64,000 nucleotides of DNA from Trochalopteron elliotii (Eukaryota; Chordata; Aves; Passeriformes; Leiothrichidae): assembly GCA_024734555.1 (NCBI GenBank), contig JANPWX010000060.1:3757571-3821570 (forward strand), read 5' to 3'. The position numbers and the translations under genes are program-made. Below the pieces are notes generated by a model. The model was given only the letters and a program-made list of their open reading frames with translations, ran no database searches and was not told the DNA's origin. Positions 22,636 through 35,153 of this stretch are shown piece by piece (position 1 is the stretch's first letter; every line of letters begins with the position of its first letter).

Positions 22636-25600
22636 ATGTTGCCTGCTGTGCTAAACTGTACACTGTTTTTAACCTTTTAATTTTTCTATTATTGATACAT
22701 ACCAGTGCCTGCACAGTTGTGATTAAAAATGAAAAATTCATTAACCCAGTGAATCACTTTATCTTGTGCCAGTTTATAGTAGCTGAAAACAAGGTGTGTG
22801 TATTGTACCTTTAGTACGGCCTTTTTGGAGGGATTCATGGATCACTTAAACTAGTAGTATGTGTTGGTGCAGTTGGAGTGGAACACAGTTACCTCTGCAG
22901 AACCAAGTGATCCTGTCTGTCAACTGAGATTCAGGAGCTGGAGGCCACAGAACTTGTGTCCACTTGAAGTGCCAGCTAGCACAAGCCACTACTGACAAAA
23001 CTGAATGGCCATAATTCCTTAAAGTGCTCAGAGTTATTGCATGTGAGGTTATAACCAAGTCCTTGAACCTGACACATTGTTAAATGTTGATATTGTTTTT
23101 CCTGTGATAGTTGGTGTTTGATCTGAAGTCCGTTCTGAGCTTCCTCACAGATGCATACACGAGGTTGGTTTGGTGACTGCTGTTTTTCCCCCTCAGTGTG
23201 TGTTCCAGAGCTGAGTCTTTACAGCCTCTAAAACAGAGGCAGGTTTGATGTCTCTGATTTGATTCTTTCAGCTATTCAGAACTACTTCAACATTTGCATT
23301 AACTCAGCACATCTGTGATAGCTTTTTTTCTTTTAGTACATGTTACTGTGAATTGCCTTACCTTGCCACACTTTCTAGCTCCCAGGCCAGCCAGACTTAG
23401 AGGCAGTCAGTCCTCTGGAACCAGTACAGGCAACCAGTGTGCTTATCCCTGACACATCTGAAATTATGCCACTAACTGGCATAGCTGTAATTGTCTGTAG
23501 TTGATCTTTCACTTCTACCCTGCCAAGGAGGCATTTTGGCAGGACAGAACTCAGGGTAAGTCTGTGGAGATGTTTTGAAGTTGATGCTGCTTTACAGGCC
23601 CTTCTGCTAGAGGGGTTATGTTGAGCTTGCCATGGTCAAAAAGGTTGTGTGTAAGATGAAGGTGTATTTAAAGTGCTAATTGGTTATGACTTGGCACTAA
23701 TGCAGCAGCGCAGTCTGACAGAGAGGCAGCCTGAAAGCACGTGAGGCTTGACAATGATGTCTCTCAAAGGAAAGCCCTTAAATTTGATAATGCACTTGCA
23801 CTAAAATAAAATGTACTTCCAAGGACAAACACTCCCCTCATCTTGTATGTGCTGCTCAGCCACTATGCTCTGTGCTGACTCAGAGCATCCTTATCTTCCT
23901 GCACAGCTTCTGTAAGAGGCAGGAAATGCCAGGACTGGAATCCAGTTGTCATGAGCAAATTGATGCAAACAAAATGGTGTCTTGAACTGTGAAAGGCAAA
24001 TTGGAGCACAGGATCTTCTGTTTGTGTAGATGGAATATTTCAAGGGATGCTCCTAAGGCTGGACTCACTACTGCAGACACCTCACTGATGAGGTTGTGTG
24101 AAGTTGAGGCTTTCCAAGACAAGCTCAAGATGGTGAAATGCTGGTAATTCAGGTAAACCTCTACAAAGGCAATGTTTCCTCCATTATCTGTGGCTGTTTG
24201 AAAGTTGGTAGCTTTTCCTAATCCTGCTCTGTAGCAGACACTGGGGATGGGACTGAAGATGTGCATGTTAGGAATTGTCTGGAGTATAACCAAAATGCAA
24301 ATCTGTCTGTTTTGAGACTTGGTTATTCCCCCAAACTTCCAAAATAGAGTCTGCAAATGAGGCTGCAAATACTTTAATGTAGGAGTGTAGCCTTGTAATT
24401 AGAGACTAGATAACATAGAACCAGTATTTAAAAGGGAATACAATTAAATGGGAAAACTATAGACTTGTGTCTGTAGCAGAGTCCTAGAGTATGTCCCTCT
24501 TTTGCAAAGTATGTTATTGACATAAAGGTAACTGAGCAGTAAGCAAGAGTTGCTGGTGTTAAAATAAGCTGAAGATAAGCTGTGATCAGCTGTGTTTCAC
24601 ATGAAGTATATGCAGGAGAGCCAATCTGTATGGGGGTTTTGTGGAATTATGGGTAAGATCTTGGCTAAAAGAGCAAGTGTTTTGTAATGGGCATTGTTGG
24701 ATTGCTGGTGAATACTGCAAGTTCTTGATGGCCTCTGAAGAAGACTTCAACAAAAACTGGTCTTGGTATTGTCAAAATCATTTGGTGTGGTCAAATTTAT
24801 TTTCTCTCTATATATGGATATCTTCAAGCAGTTCATTATTGTAACTGAACAATATAAGTTACTACACTGCTGATCTGAATGTGTCTTGGTCCAGTGCTTC
24901 ATGATGCATTTCTGGCAGCATTACATTTGTCATTGTCTGAGGACAGGCAGATTGACACTGTCATATGCTGAGATGTTAGGAGAGAATATGTGGCTTTCAT
25001 AGGGAATGTTCTGGGCTGGTTCATCCTGGTGCATTCCTCTTTGCATGTAGTGAGGGAGAGTTTCTGCACTGAGCAAGGATTTGGGGTACTGACTGGGGGA
25101 AGTGTGTGGGCATTGTAAAGCTTTCAAGGGAGCTTGGTGAAAAGCTGTCCCCGCCAAGTTTCAGGCTGAGAAAACATTAAAATCTGGAAGTTGGACACAT
25201 CTGAGTAAGAGCAGTAGAAAGCAGTATCCTTGCCATAACAAGAAGAAACAGGTAAAGATAGAGTGGAAGAAGTGAGTAGGTAATGTGATTTGGTTTGGTT
25301 TTATTAATGTTTTTCTGATTTTGTGTTAGATGTGTAACAGTACTTTTAAATGGAAAAGGTGTCCCCTTTCTCAGCAGCTCTCACCCAAGGGAAAAAAGCT
25401 CTCCAAGTACAACTTTGCAGGATTTTTATCCCAGTTTAGCTGTGCTTGATTCTTCCATTGAGAAGGTAATATTATGGATACATTTCAGGGCCGTGTCAGA
25501 CTCTGTGTTGTTTCTAGCTCCTCAAGACCTCCACAAGAATGCAGCAGAAATGTTTCTGTGAGCTCAGGTCACTTTCCTCTAAAGAGAAAAGGCCAGTTCT

Positions 25601-27800
25601 CCTAGGACTGTTTGATATTTGCTCAGGATAGATTTTGGCTGAAAGATTACCAGCAAGAGCCTTTTGGGTATGAATGCTGAAGGGAGAGCACACCTCCTGA
25701 GAGAAGGTGCTCCCCAGTTTCTGTATTTATCCTTTGGATAGGAAAAGGAAGTGAATGCTGAAAAAATAACTGTTCTAAGAAAGTCCAGTAATTGTAAATC
25801 TGTTCCCAGAAATGGGTCATTCATCAAGGAATTCTGTGAGAAGTCTCAGTGTATTCTCCTTCAGTCTATCCACGAGCAAGGTCTGCTTGGGGAAGAGTTT
25901 CCTTCCTCATTCCCTGGAAATAGCTGAAGACAGATCCTGCTGTTAAGACTTTCACTATCCACAAATGCTGCTTCCTGCAGAAAATTCTTAATGATGTGCA
26001 AATACCATTCTTTTTTCCTCTGGCTGCTAAAGGCAGGCAACCAGACTTTGTTTCTAAGCTGGTAAATTTTCATGATAGTTCTCAGTTGCTTTTATTGTCA
26101 GTTCTGGAGGTATTTCTTTTTATTCTGTCTCTTCCAGAGTGCAGTTAGCAGCAAAAGTTTAGTGTTTTGCTATCCTGCACTGCCACTGTAAATGTTTCTG
26201 GCCTTTGCAGTGACTTGCAAGTTGATTTGGGGAGCTCCAGCTAGATTCATGCTGGATATGCTTAGAGACTTGGAAATTTGCTTTGAATTACTTGAAACAA
26301 GAATGATCTATTACCATTGACACGTTTTCCAGAGAGACTGCTTGAGGGGAAATACTGAAAAACTACAGTCATTCAGCTCTGCGTGTAGGGTGGTCCAATA
26401 TTATTCCTTAATTCATTCAGGCAACAGACAAAGGTTTAAAGTGCTTTCTTTGCAATACTTAAACCACCACAAAACCAGTATAAAAAATATTGACCTTTCC
26501 CCATTAGGGAGAAGAATACCTGCCCTAGTTCCTAATTGTTATAAACTGAGGAGACCATTGCCAAGACTTTATAGCTGGGATGTAAATGGAATATTGCCTC
26601 TTGAGCAGGAGCAGCTTAGACCTTTAAAACCACATACACATTTGGACACACCAGACTGAACTAGTTAGAGCCAGCATTCCCCAGAGCTCAGGGCAGCCAG
26701 AACTAAACTTTCTTCCCAGCACCTTCTTTCCCAGGGTGAAAGACTGTTTCCTTTATGGCAGGGCAGGGACACTGGAGTGGTTGTCAGGTATGATGGGATA
26801 TTTCTATGGACAGGATCAGCTTTTCACTGGGGCTGTCAGTTATCTCACCCTCCACAGAAAGGTGATCAGAATTAATTTGGGAGGGATGGGATTTTTAGAG
26901 ATGACAGATATGGAAAGGTGCTGAAAGGTGAGTAGAAGCATAAGAATTCTGACTTACCAGAAAAGACAAAACTATGTGACCATCCCCCTTCTTCCAAATA
27001 GCTCAAGAAAGATGAATCTTTGTGAAACTTTGAGCTTTATTCATTCCTAGCTGTGGAAAAACCTGTTACTCAAATGGAGAGTTGGCAACATGTGGTGGCA
27101 GTATCTGCCATGCTTTCCTGTTCCTGAAGAAGAAATAAGAAACAGCATCTGGAGAAAGCAGGGAGTTTCAACTGCTGCTTCTTTAAGTCCCTGGGATGGA
27201 CAAGGCTCTGAACTGCATTCAGTGTTACACAGTATATACACCTTACTCAATCATACCCCACCTTTCCAGTTTGCATGTTCTGAAAAATGAGTAGAGAGCT
27301 TTCCCAGCACCTGGTTTCTCCTCAGCCTCCTGTCCACATGCAGCTGTGAGGGGAGATGGAACAAAGCTGCAGCAATTCTCAGACCTCTTGGTGTACTGGG
27401 TGTTGCTCCTCTTTGCTTGAGCCAGACATGAAAGTAAGGGGGTTAAAGGGTGACTTTAAACTGTTAACAAGGAACAAAAACTCCTCCTAATTTGACTCTG
27501 CACCTCTTTACTAGATGTGTGTGTTTTTCTTTCAGTTGTAGATTTTGATCATAAAAGCAGTAATGGATGGAGAAAACAGGATTATCTAAGTACAGCAGTT
27601 TTTCTACAAGAAAACTGAAGTGGCATTACAAAAAAAGCTTTTAACAGAAACATCCACAACCATCCTGAGCTGGCAGACTAAACAGCATTCTTGGGACTGA
27701 GCAAGAAGCCTGGCAGTCTCTGCTAAAGGCAGGGTAAGAGTGGAATATCAGCTAAGTCACCCTGAAAAATAATAGGTGGGCCATATATAAGAGAAGGATA
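22636..27800. other. Intergenic, no gene recognised
   Basis: No exon of a known family, RNA gene or clear mobile element is seen. The minus-strand open frame 23949-24368 (139 codons) and plus-strand frame 26342-26659 (105 codons) show no domain I recognise. Old diverged repeats may be present but cannot be identified by eye. Confidence 0.6.
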
Positions 27801-27882
27801 AAATGGGTTAGGTTGGAAGGGGCCTTAAATTCATCCTGTTCCAACCCCCCTGCCATGGACAGGTCATCTCCACTGGACAGTG
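27801..27882 (-). mobile_element. CR1 LINE 3'-end fragment
   Basis: GGTTGGAAGGGGCCTTAAAT followed by TCCAACCCCCCTGCCATGGA matches the avian CR1 3'UTR read on the opposite strand. Only about 80 bases remain, so it is a 5'-truncated dead copy. The terminal TCATAGAAT-type repeat is already degraded. Confidence 0.85.
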
Positions 27883-28239
27883 TTTTTCGTTCTGACCCTG
27901 GCTAATTCACCCTCTTACATGAAATAAAGGCAAAGACAAAAGGAAAAGAATTGAGGTATAAGTCAGCTGAGCTTTGCATAAGGAAATAGGAATTATCAGC
28001 TCATGCCACTGCAGAGAACAATTTAGCAGTAGTGTTCTCAAAATGGTTGATTATGCATAAGTAGGTTTAGAGGTGTTTCTACAGGAAGGACTGATGAAAT
28101 GGCCATAATATGAGATGATTAAAAATCTCAGCTGCAGTCTTCCATGGAATTATGTTTATTTGGACTTTGGATTGGAGGGAATTTGGGTTATGATGAATTT
28201 TACCACTGTAACATTGAGGAGTGTTAATCATGAACAATC
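27883..28239. other. Spacer between oppositely oriented CR1 fragments
   Basis: AT-rich unique-looking sequence with no feature recognised. The two flanking CR1 tails point away from each other. Confidence 0.6.
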
Positions 28240-28329
28240 TGGGCGGTGGCCCTGCCCATGGCAGAGGGGTTTGGAGTGACATGGCCCTTGAGGTCCCTTC
28301 CAACCCAAACCCTTCTGTGATTCTATGAG
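28240..28329 (+). mobile_element. CR1 LINE 3'-end fragment
   Basis: CCCTGCCCATGGCAGAGGGG leads to GAGGTCCCTTCCAACCCAAA and ends TTCTGTGATTCTATGA, the characteristic CR1 3' terminus with its 8-bp ATTCTATG-type repeat. About 90 bases are retained. Confidence 0.9.
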
Positions 28330-29189
28330 CAGGACCTCTTTGTGCAAGCTACAGATGTGCACCTTTGGAATGTCAGCTGCCTTTTAAGCAGACCCCAATT
28401 AATGCAGAATGTTTTAGGTTACTATTAATGCATGCAAATTCATTTTCTGCAAACCAATTGAGAAAAATTATGTAGTCAAACATTCTTGATTTAGCTTTCT
28501 CTTGGTTTAAATTTTGAAGATTCAGGAGTGTTAGTGGGAAGAAAAGCATTTCTACCTGTAATATCTGATTAACAGAGTTGTAATTTAGCTTGTTAATTTG
28601 AAGTGCTACCAAGTGGTTCCTTGTGAAAAAGCAGTGTAGGTTCAGGAGACCCAGAGGGACTAGTGAAAAGATGCCTATTTTTGGAAAAGGTCATTCTGAA
28701 CTTTCAACTCTGAAACTGGGGGCTTGTTCTTGACCTTGGCTTTTCTGGTCTCTGGACTGAGGATGATAAAAAACATTGAAACCAGAGCTACAGAAGAGTA
28801 CCCATTTTCACTTATGGAAACTGATGGTTTTGCAAGTTTATGAAAATCTAATCCAGTGTACAGTGTGCTTTTTCTGCCAGCCAACCTTCCTATTCATGGT
28901 GTAAATGACTGCACTTCTCTCTGGGGGCAAAATGGAGAATTTGTTCAGGCCCAAATGTGTCTTTTCATGATGCAACTTTACCCCTTTCAACCAAAAGCAG
29001 CTTTTTTTTCATATAGTAACATGGAGTTCCCACTGTTTTTCTAGTCATAAGAATTTCAGTGCAGAAACAGTGGTGTGGTGTTTTGGGAATTGCATACCAG
29101 CTAAAGCAATTCCAGTCATTGTTCTCCCAGCTGTATTTCCACCCCTCTGTGGACCCCCCACTTCAGCTTTTCCAGGTTAGTGGAAGTCA

Positions 29190-29280
29190 GAATTAATGAA
29201 GGTAAAATTACATTAATGCCTAAAAGATTAATTTATGTTAATTATTTCCTTGTTTACAATTAATCAAGTAACTCCTAACA
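29190..29280. promoter_or_regulatory. Cluster of TAAT/ATTA and forkhead-like motifs
   Basis: About 90 bases contain repeated ATTAAT/TTAATT cores and a TTGTTTAC forkhead-like site followed by AATTAATC. The density resembles developmental enhancers but is also expected more often in AT-rich DNA. Confidence 0.25.
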
Positions 29281-31736
29281 TGAACAGAAAGTCTCTAATA
29301 TGGTGAAAAGTTTGATATTGCTTAAGAAAGCACTTTGAAGGTTAAAGATAATGTTAATATCTTACAGCCAGAATTATGTGCAGCACAGTAGGGTCACTGA
29401 CAGTAAACCATGAATGGGTCATAGCACTTAGAGAACAGGAGTGCCACATAAATTCACATTCATAAATAACATCTGGAGTCCCATAGGACAGGAAAGGAAG
29501 TATGTTTGAGCTTGCTCATACTTTCTCTCAGTATGTGAAACATTATGAGAATTACTTCTTTTTTAAGGTGACTATGTGTAACATTTTGTTGAGCTTATTA
29601 TGATTGAGGCTCATTCTGTATTTGTAGTTTCTGATTATTTCAACCTAACTGTCAATCAGAAAAGCTTGACCCATGCTGTTCAAAATGTATTTGGCACCTA
29701 GCAAGTTGTAGAATTAACAAATCAAGTGAACTATCTCCTGTACTCCCTACAGAGTCCATTTGCAGAGCTCTGTCTGAAATGTCACTGCCCTCCAGACATG
29801 AGGGCATAAGACACTAGAAAGAGGTGTTCTAGTCAATATAAAAACATCATTCAGAGTGGGAATTCTAACAAAAAACAACAAAGCCAAGACTCAGGTCTTG
29901 AATAGCCTGGATAAAGCTCTATCAGTGTATAGAGATGTTAGTGTTTTTCTTCACACGTTTATAACATGTTTTCTTCACAGGTGATAAACGTTTGGAAGTG
30001 GATATGACTTGAAAGAGAGAATCTTTAGTAGGTCACACTTCTAGTAAAGTTCCATTGATGATATTTTCTGTACAGGTTGGTATTAAGGATAATTTTTGTG
30101 GTTGATAAACCTGGTAAATTTGGGTAAGTTGTTTATGACATGAAAGTGTCCAATACCTTGTTGTGCTGTCTGTGGCACTGCTGTTTAGATAGATCATAAT
30201 GCACCTCCCAAGGAGTTATAAAATTTGCAGAAGCGAGACCTTAATGTGCAGATTTAGTATTACTACTGAGAAACAGTGTGATTTGCAGGTGGTTTATGGC
30301 TTAAAAGTGGCCTGGGAATGATGGCAGAGGACTACACAGTAGGAGCTTAAAGACCACTGGCAAGATAAGTCATTTTTTCCAGTTCAGAACCTATCCTTGC
30401 CCAGCTCCCCAGAAGGCCATTGCCACTGAGCCAGCCTGATATAAACCTGTATTGTTACTGTTCTGTGACTTTTGTGCAAGGCTTGAATAGCAACCAAAGC
30501 ACCTACAGGCACATAAATTATTTCCCTCTCACTTAGCAATGCAGGACCAAACAGGGATTCCTGTGTGGTTAAATCCAGGTCCTTGTGGGAGCTTGTGGCT
30601 TATACCATTCATAACTCTACCAGGCTTCATCTTTAAACTAATTAGGTTACTTGTTCCACTGGGAGGTTGCCTCAAAACCTGGCTTTCTTGTGTTGAAACT
30701 GCTCTAATTTACTGTCCTAGCAAGAGTCTGTGGAAACTGATATCACCAGTGACAATAAGTGCCAACAGCCCTCTAAAGAGTCACTTGTCTCAGGTACTTT
30801 CTACTGGAGAGAGTTTCCTTGATTTCCCTTTTTCTGTTGGTTTTCTTTTACTTTTGAGTAGCAACTTTGCATATGGAGAAGTGGCCTGGGTTGCCTTGTT
30901 CTTGGATTTGCGTAGTAAAAATGCTGTCTTATTTTTATTTTAAAACAGTTCATCATATTTGTACAAACAAGCTGAATAATCAGCCAGCTATTGTGTCTTA
31001 CAGTTAGCAAATAGCACAGCTGGCCCAGCTTCTGTGCACCCCAGCAATTAGTTCAGACTGACTCTCTTGGATTGTTTTTGCTGTATCTTGGCTCTCAATT
31101 GCTGGTTTGCAGCACTGACTCATGCATTCTGTACAAAGTTTTTCTATGGCTCTATAGACACTAAATTTCCTTTCGGTTATACATGAAATTATGACACCAT
31201 TGAAATCAACTTTGTAATATTTTTGCTTGCATGCTTCTGTGGGCCTGATTCTGCCCTCCTACCCTGCCTAAATGAATCTTTCTCATTTGATGCCATCATG
31301 CCAGCCTACTACTGCTCTTCCAGCAGCACAGAGTAAGGCTATCCTGAAAAAATATTCCAGTGGTTTTTAGTTCTCCTTCATTGCTGCTCACCTGCGATTG
31401 CTTCTGTAACTTTGGGGAACTGTTGTCCTGATGTTACTGCGTTGTGTGTGTCTGACCTTCAAACCTACAGAGTCCTTCAGTGGAGGGGTTGTTTAAAGTC
31501 ATGGGAGAGTCAACACTTCCATTCCTGGCTCTGCAGCTGTGCACAGCCACCACTAAATCACGTTCTCCTCTCAGTGGGAATTAGCCATGCACTGACAGGC
31601 TGTGGATATAAATAACAACGTGTGTGGAACTTAAGGTGCATTCAATTGATCTGCCTGATAATAAAATAACTCACTGGCAGCTGGTCTTTATTACAGATTT
31701 CATCACTGTTACAGAAAAAGCTGAGTTGTTGTTCTC

Positions 31737-31780
31737 CCCTTTTTTTCCTTTTTTTTTTTTCTGTTTTTTCTTTTCCTGAG
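31737..31780. repeat. T-rich homopyrimidine tract
   Basis: CCCC followed by long runs of T broken by single C or G bases. A G-rich segment (six, four and five Gs at 31883, 31890 and 31908) follows about 100 bases later. Confidence 0.7.
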
Positions 31781-33175
31781 AAACTTTTCCATTTCCCATT
31801 ATTTCCTGCTGGGAACTATATAATTCATAAACCAGGTGACTGCACTGTACTGATTGAGGCTAATGCCAACAGAAGGAGTCGTGGGGGGTGGGGAAAGCTC
31901 TTCCTGTGGGGGAAAAAACTCTCTACAGGAACAGCTAAATCACTGATTCATATTAAAAAGAAAAAAATGTCTTCTTTTGCACTACTCTCGATGCCAAACA
32001 GAAATAGATTTACAGGTATTTTAGTGAACCACAAAAAGCTGTCTCTTACCTTTCCCTTTGACAGAAATAGCTTTCTGCTAATTTCAGAAGGGCCTTCTCT
32101 GGATACTGTACTTAGAGTGGTTTCTTGGATTCTTCTAGAGGAGAGTTTGTTTCATTCAAAAGGGATTATACATCTTGGGCTCAGAGAGCCTTTAAATTAG
32201 AGCTGCCTAAGTGCAACTTAATTTATGCCAGCATTCTCTGTCCCTCAGGCTGTTACGTTGTGCCCTCACGTAAGGTACTTTCACCCAACCAACTGCAAGT
32301 CCTAACACAAGTCTTGCATAAGTGAAGCCATTAAATTGACAAGACCAAATGGGGAAAAATATTATAGGTGCATAGCAGTCAATTAATTAAATAAGCCAAA
32401 TCATAGTTAATTTTCCTTTTTATTATTAGAATTTTGTTTTGATTGTTTGGGGAATTGGGAAATCCTATGAAGCTGAGGTAAATCCTTTGATGTTTAACAG
32501 TTTATGAATATTTTTGTCATGACATCTAATTCCTATACTCATGCTTTGAGATTATTTTCTACATGAAGTGAAGTTAGTTTATCATTGAAACCATACAAAA
32601 TCCAAATAAGTAGCAGTTCTGTGACTGTAGTGCTGGACTGCTTTCAGTAAGGATTTTTCTTTGTCATTATTCAGTTGAAATTTTGCAAATAAAAACCTTT
32701 TGCATTTTTGCCCCTATTCTGAGACAAAGACAGAGGGATATTTTGATATAATAATAAGCAGGAATTGCTTCAGGGTCTGTAATAAGTGAGCACATTGGAA
32801 ATAATCTTTGTTTTCTTAACACAACATTTCGGAACAGGACTGGCTTTTGTCTGAGGCAATGCACTGTCATCAGTTCTCCACACATTTCCCTGCTATGCTC
32901 CTCTAAGTCAGACACTTTTAAGGACATCTTCTATGCAGGAACATTAGCAGGGATGTGGCCGAGGAGTCTGAGAGTGAGAAGTAACCAAAAATATTTGAAA
33001 GGCATCGTGTCTGGTACGGACACAGGACAACTCCATGGGATGGGCTTGCAGGGAGGGAGAAGTGAAGCAGCTGAATGGATGAATATTCAGACTGTTTATA
33101 GGCTTCTTTCCAAATCTTGGTTGGAAGGCTGGCTTGCTTCCTTAATCTTAGTCAAGCTTAATCAGATCAGCTGTA

Positions 33176-33766
33176 TTACTTGTAAGGATTTTTCTTAATA
33201 GAACTGCTGGAGAAACTTTTGGTTTCTTGTTGCAAAATGTAAAGAACTATCACCACAATGTAAAATGAAAAGCAGATTTTTTTAAAATGACCACACAAAA
33301 CTTTAATGGTCCTGAAGTTAAAATATAAGTAGACTCGGAGAACAAGTATAAAAAAGTATGAATTTTGTTGCATCAAGCACACTGTTCTGAAGGGGAGCTG
33401 TGACTTCAGCTTTGAATATTTTCTTGTCATAGGGGTCACTACTGTGACCTTCACAGTAGTGAAAGGGAAGAAGCTGTAGATTGAAGGGAACAGAGCCTTC
33501 TTTTCCTTACATGAGCATCTGAGCATTCCAGTTTTCAGACTGGGAAGTTGTGTTTGACCGTTCTGCATCCAGATCTGACTGCCTTGCAAGGAGTGTTCCT
33601 GGAGCTGCCCATTCCCCTGGTCTGGAAGCAGCAGTGCATAAATAAAGCTGTATTTGTGCATGCCTCTTCCTGGGCCAGGTTGAAGAGGGTTTTTTTCTAG
33701 CATGGTCCATCTGCTGTCACCATTCCCTGTTGGAGGCAGTTTCCTCTTGGGTGTGGTGCCATGCAC
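33176..33766 (-). other. Unrecognised 196-codon open frame
   Basis: This is the longest uninterrupted ATG-to-stop frame in the window (gap excluded), on the minus strand. The predicted peptide begins MHGTTPKRKLPPTGNGDSRW. A hydrophobic and aromatic-rich C-terminal third (YIVVIVLYIL) reflects the AT-rich DNA. I recognise no domain, and no splice or promoter context supports it. By a rough estimate a frame this long is uncommon but not impossible by chance in 64 kb. Alternatives are a lncRNA exon or a decayed element. Confidence 0.15.
33436..33462. repeat. Perfect 12-bp-arm hairpin
   Basis: TCACTACTGTGA (33436-33447) and TCACAGTAGTGA (33451-33462) are exact reverse complements with a 3-base spacer CCT. 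Each arm itself contains the near-palindromic TCAC...GTGA. It sits inside the minus-strand open frame at 33176-33766. Too short for a microRNA precursor. It could be a dimeric binding site or a microinversion remnant. Confidence 0.85.
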
Positions 33767-33949
33767 ATCTCAATGACATTGCTAACACAAATCCATTGGA
33801 ATAATTGGAACTGTGTTTTTATTCCACTGATCATTTTGTCAGGAAAGCATTAGAATATGCTTATATGTGATACCTTACTGCAGTAAAAGCCAGAGACGGG
33901 ACAAGCAGCTGGGGAGGGGACTGGAGTGACTGTATGTCCATGGCCTGGG

Positions 33950-33971
33950 CACCTGGATACACCTGCAGGTG
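33950..33971. promoter_or_regulatory. Triple CACCTG/CAGGTG E-box cluster
   Basis: CACCTG at 33950, then CACCTGCAGGTG at 33960-33971 (a perfect 12-bp palindrome made of two abutting E-boxes). CACCTG/CAGGTG is the core bound by ZEB, SNAI and some bHLH factors. Function here is inferred only. Confidence 0.35.
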
Positions 33972-34781
33972 GGTATCTCTTAAAGCTGTGCTTTAAATGC
34001 TTTAAATTTTCTTACATAAATAGTAGTTAAATACTTGGTTCCCATCGAAAGCCATCCTGAAGGTCAGGACTTGGGTGTTCAACTCCCATTTGTATCTTTT
34101 GAAAGCCTTCACTTTTTATTTTGCCAGTATGCAGCAGCATTCCAGAAGGCCCAGCTAATTTTGAGATACTCAACATAAAAAAAAAAATTATAATGTGAAA
34201 ATGCAGTTAAATTTTACAAACCTGCTTTGCAATGCAAAACTCGTTCACAGCAAAGAAGTTGAATCAAAAGCTCACCACTGCCAGCTCATTATTTAATGTT
34301 CTCCAGCTAATGTTGTTATGCTGCCAAAAATGTGTTTCCATCTTTTTCTTTTCTTAGAGGAGGATAAGCTCATAATTTATTTTTCTGCTTGAGTTGTTTG
34401 ATTTGGACTAAATTTGCTTTTGTGAAACTACATGTCTGCTCCCTCTGCTCACCAGCAAGCTTAGAAAAAATGGCACATCATCATCTCTTCTGAAGCTAAA
34501 AGCAAATACATTTAATTGGGTTTTATCACACTTTTCAAACAAAATATATTAAAAATCTTTATACGAGAATCCAGAGACCAAAATGAATGTGTGACTACTT
34601 GTTTCTATAAGGCTTTGAATATAATGGTACAAAATAAGGTGGTAGTTGGTTGCTTGTCAAAGACTTGAGAGATTTGCCTTCAGTTTGCTGATATTGTAAA
34701 CCATTAGAGGTGCTGTAAGATTGCTGACAAGTAGCTTAAAAAAGGCTTTTCTTAGTACACACACGAGAACAAACCCTGGAA

Positions 34782-34846
34782 TTCAGGTGCTCAGGGTAAA
34801 GCAGGGAATTTAACACCTGAACACAGATGCCCCTCAGTGTCACCTG
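34782..34846. promoter_or_regulatory. Second E-box cluster with inverted repeat
   Basis: TTCAGGTG (34782-34789) is the exact reverse complement of CACCTGAA (34814-34821), and a further CACCTG lies at 34841-34846. Together with the cluster 0.8 kb upstream this makes six CACCTG-type cores in under 1 kb. Confidence 0.3.
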
Positions 34847-35132
34847 TCAGCAACTGGTGGCTTTGCTGCCCACCAAGACTAAACAAACACTGGCATTCTG
34901 TCCATGTAAGTCAGGGGCTGTTGATGTGAGTGTAGGTAGGATCCCCTGGGTTTGATCTCAATGTAAATTCATACCATATATGTGTCCCCTTGCTGCAATA
35001 TCCAAAGATAAGCATTTTCTAGTACAAGTTTATTTTTCAAATACATCAGCTTGTAGCTGTCCCATCTGGAGCTAGGTTTCATCAGCTCTTGCAAAGGGTC
35101 TTGCAAATATTTCAGTCTGGTTCAGAGACTGG

Positions 35133-35153
35133 GAAAGAAAGAAAGAAAGAAAA
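35133..35153. repeat. (GAAA)n microsatellite
   Basis: About four and a half copies of GAAA in a purine tract. Simple sequence repeat. Confidence 0.85.

Larger units (their letters stand above)
28330..33175. other. Intergenic, no gene recognised
   Basis: Mostly AT-rich. Features seen are a homeodomain-type motif cluster at 29190-29280, a T-rich tract at about 31737-31780, and an unrecognised 134-codon plus-strand frame at 30539-30943 with hydrophobic stretches but no family match. No splice-supported exon is evident. Confidence 0.55.

Noticed and set aside
23949..24368. 139-codon minus-strand frame in intergenic DNA
   Set aside because: Considered as a retroelement or processed pseudogene remnant. 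No family motif could be recognised and no poly(A) tail or duplicated flanks are seen.
30539..30943. 134-codon plus-strand frame with hydrophobic segments
   Set aside because: Hydrophobicity follows from T-rich codons. No domain, signal or splice context.
31883..31912. G-rich segment as a quadruplex
   Set aside because: Only three separated G runs, with one long gap, so a stable four-run quadruplex is unlikely.
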